A stretch of 7,538 nucleotides of DNA from Neptuniibacter sp. (GTDB taxonomy: Bacteria > Pseudomonadota > Gammaproteobacteria > Pseudomonadales > Balneatricaceae), in the NCBI GenBank assembly GCA_024686055.1, contig JAIBDV010000135.1:1-7538 (forward strand), in the 5' to 3' direction. Positions 6,937-7,538 of this stretch are shown here, in pieces (positions within the stretch are counted from its first letter, which is position 1; every line of letters begins with the position of its first letter). Both the position numbers and the translations under genes were made by a program. The notes under the pieces are model-generated. The model searched no databases. It saw nothing but the letters and a program-made list of their open reading frames with translations, and was not told the DNA's origin.

Positions 6937-6947
6937 AGAATTATTCT
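6937..6947. promoter_or_regulatory. Short inverted repeat in the divergent spacer upstream of the XRE gene
   Basis: AGAAT-T-ATTCT is a 5-1-5 dyad in the 270-base spacer between the helical protein gene and the XRE gene. The location fits an autoregulatory operator, but the site is short and unsupported by a second copy. No gene is visible in the spacer (6802-7071). Confidence 0.25.
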
Positions 6948-7071
6948 CACCCCCCTACTCCTGCTTTATCAGGTGACTATCCCTGCAAGGCTGGAGCATA
7001 TTGTGTAACATCAAACCCTTAGCCCTGAGTACAGGCCTGCCTCAATTGCACACGTCGATACGGAGCACCGG

Positions 7072-7538
7072 ATGTCGGACGAGCCTCATTTCCTCAAGGA
7101 ACAAAAAGAAAAACTGCGGATTGAAAGCCAGACAGATGCCACTGTCGAGCCCCTCAAGCTTGGCCAGCGGGTGCGTGAAATTCGACTCAGCCAGAAGCTG
7201 ACGCTTGAAGAGGCCAGCAAACGCACCGGCCTTGCACGCTCAACACTGTCGAAAATTGAAAACGAGCAGATATCTCCCACCTTCAGTGCAGTTAGCAAAC
7301 TGGTCGCTGGGCTGGGAATCGATATTCCACAATTATTCAGTACACCGAAAAGCGGCCCTGGTGCAGGAGGGCGACGAGATATCACCCGGGCAGGCGAAGG
7401 CAAGCCACACCCTACCCCGACGTACGAGCATGAATTACTGGCCACAGAATTAAGCCATAAAAAAATGATTCCTTATCGCACAACGGTGCGAGCACGTAGC
7501 TTCGATAGCTACCAGGACTGGATACGTCACGATGGGGA
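7072..7538 (+). CDS. XRE-family (probable XRE-cupin) transcriptional regulator, 3' partial
   Basis: The gene starts at ATG 7072 with GGAG 6 bases upstream and runs off the window end, leaving 155 full codons. Residues about 30-83 form a lambda-repressor-type helix-turn-helix: LGQRVREIRLSQKLTLEEAS, then the recognition region RTGLARSTLSKIENEQISPT. After a Gly-rich linker (94-100) the sequence continues with YEHELLATELSHKKMIPYRTTVRARSF and ends in DWIRHDG. That is where XRE-cupin regulators enter the cupin barrel, usually with an (R/H)H.GEE motif. The cupin itself is mostly outside the window, so that part of the call is inferred. A charged N-terminal extension of about 29 residues precedes the HTH. 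Members of this group often control amine, amino-acid or sugar metabolism genes beside them; the target here cannot be read. Confidence 0.9.
   Translation, partial: MSDEPHFLKEQKEKLRIESQTDATVEPLKLGQRVREIRLSQKLTLEEASKRTGLARSTLSKIENEQISPTFSAVSKLVAGLGIDIPQLFSTPKSGPGAGGRRDITRAGEGKPHPTPTYEHELLATELSHKKMIPYRTTVRARSFDSYQDWIRHDG

Overview
The window looks like chromosomal DNA from a Gammaproteobacterium. The cysteine synthase is very close to the enterobacterial CysK. Codon choice is moderately GC-rich, and the combination of a soluble CZB chemoreceptor, a DTW-domain protein and a DUF4139 protein suits a marine Oceanospirillales-type organism. That placement is inferred from gene content, not from a marker gene. 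I see no rRNA, tRNA, IS element, CRISPR array or phage gene.

Layout, left to right. Positions 1-2881 (+) hold three tightly packed genes: a 5'-truncated SUMF1/FGE-fold protein, an exported DUF4139 protein and a DTW-domain tRNA-modification protein. Both junctions are 4-base ATGA overlaps, so this is one translationally coupled operon that begins outside the window. A small membrane-anchored Sel1-repeat protein (2905-3369, -) converges on it, only 23 bases away. A roughly 210-base divergent intergenic region with a perfect 7-2-7 palindrome separates that gene from cysK (3582-4550, +). cysK converges on a cytoplasmic methyl-accepting chemotaxis protein with a C-terminal zinc-binding CZB domain (4616-5710, -), and an intrinsic terminator serving the chemoreceptor lies between them. 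A 245-base AT-rich spacer with a direct repeat and a 12-base palindrome lies upstream of the chemoreceptor. It is followed by an unrecognised Trp-rich helical protein (5956-6801, -). A 270-base divergent spacer then leads to an XRE-family regulator (7072 onward, +), probably of the XRE-cupin type, cut off by the window end.

Functionally the pieces are mostly independent: an envelope/tRNA-modification operon, the last step of cysteine synthesis, a cytoplasmic chemoreceptor likely to respond to zinc or redox state, and a regulator. I found no clear new multi-gene system. The points most worth following are the SUMF1-fold protein that lacks the catalytic cysteines and is coupled to a DUF4139 protein, the orphan helical protein upstream of the CZB chemoreceptor, and several uncharacterised palindromes or repeats in the intergenic regions.
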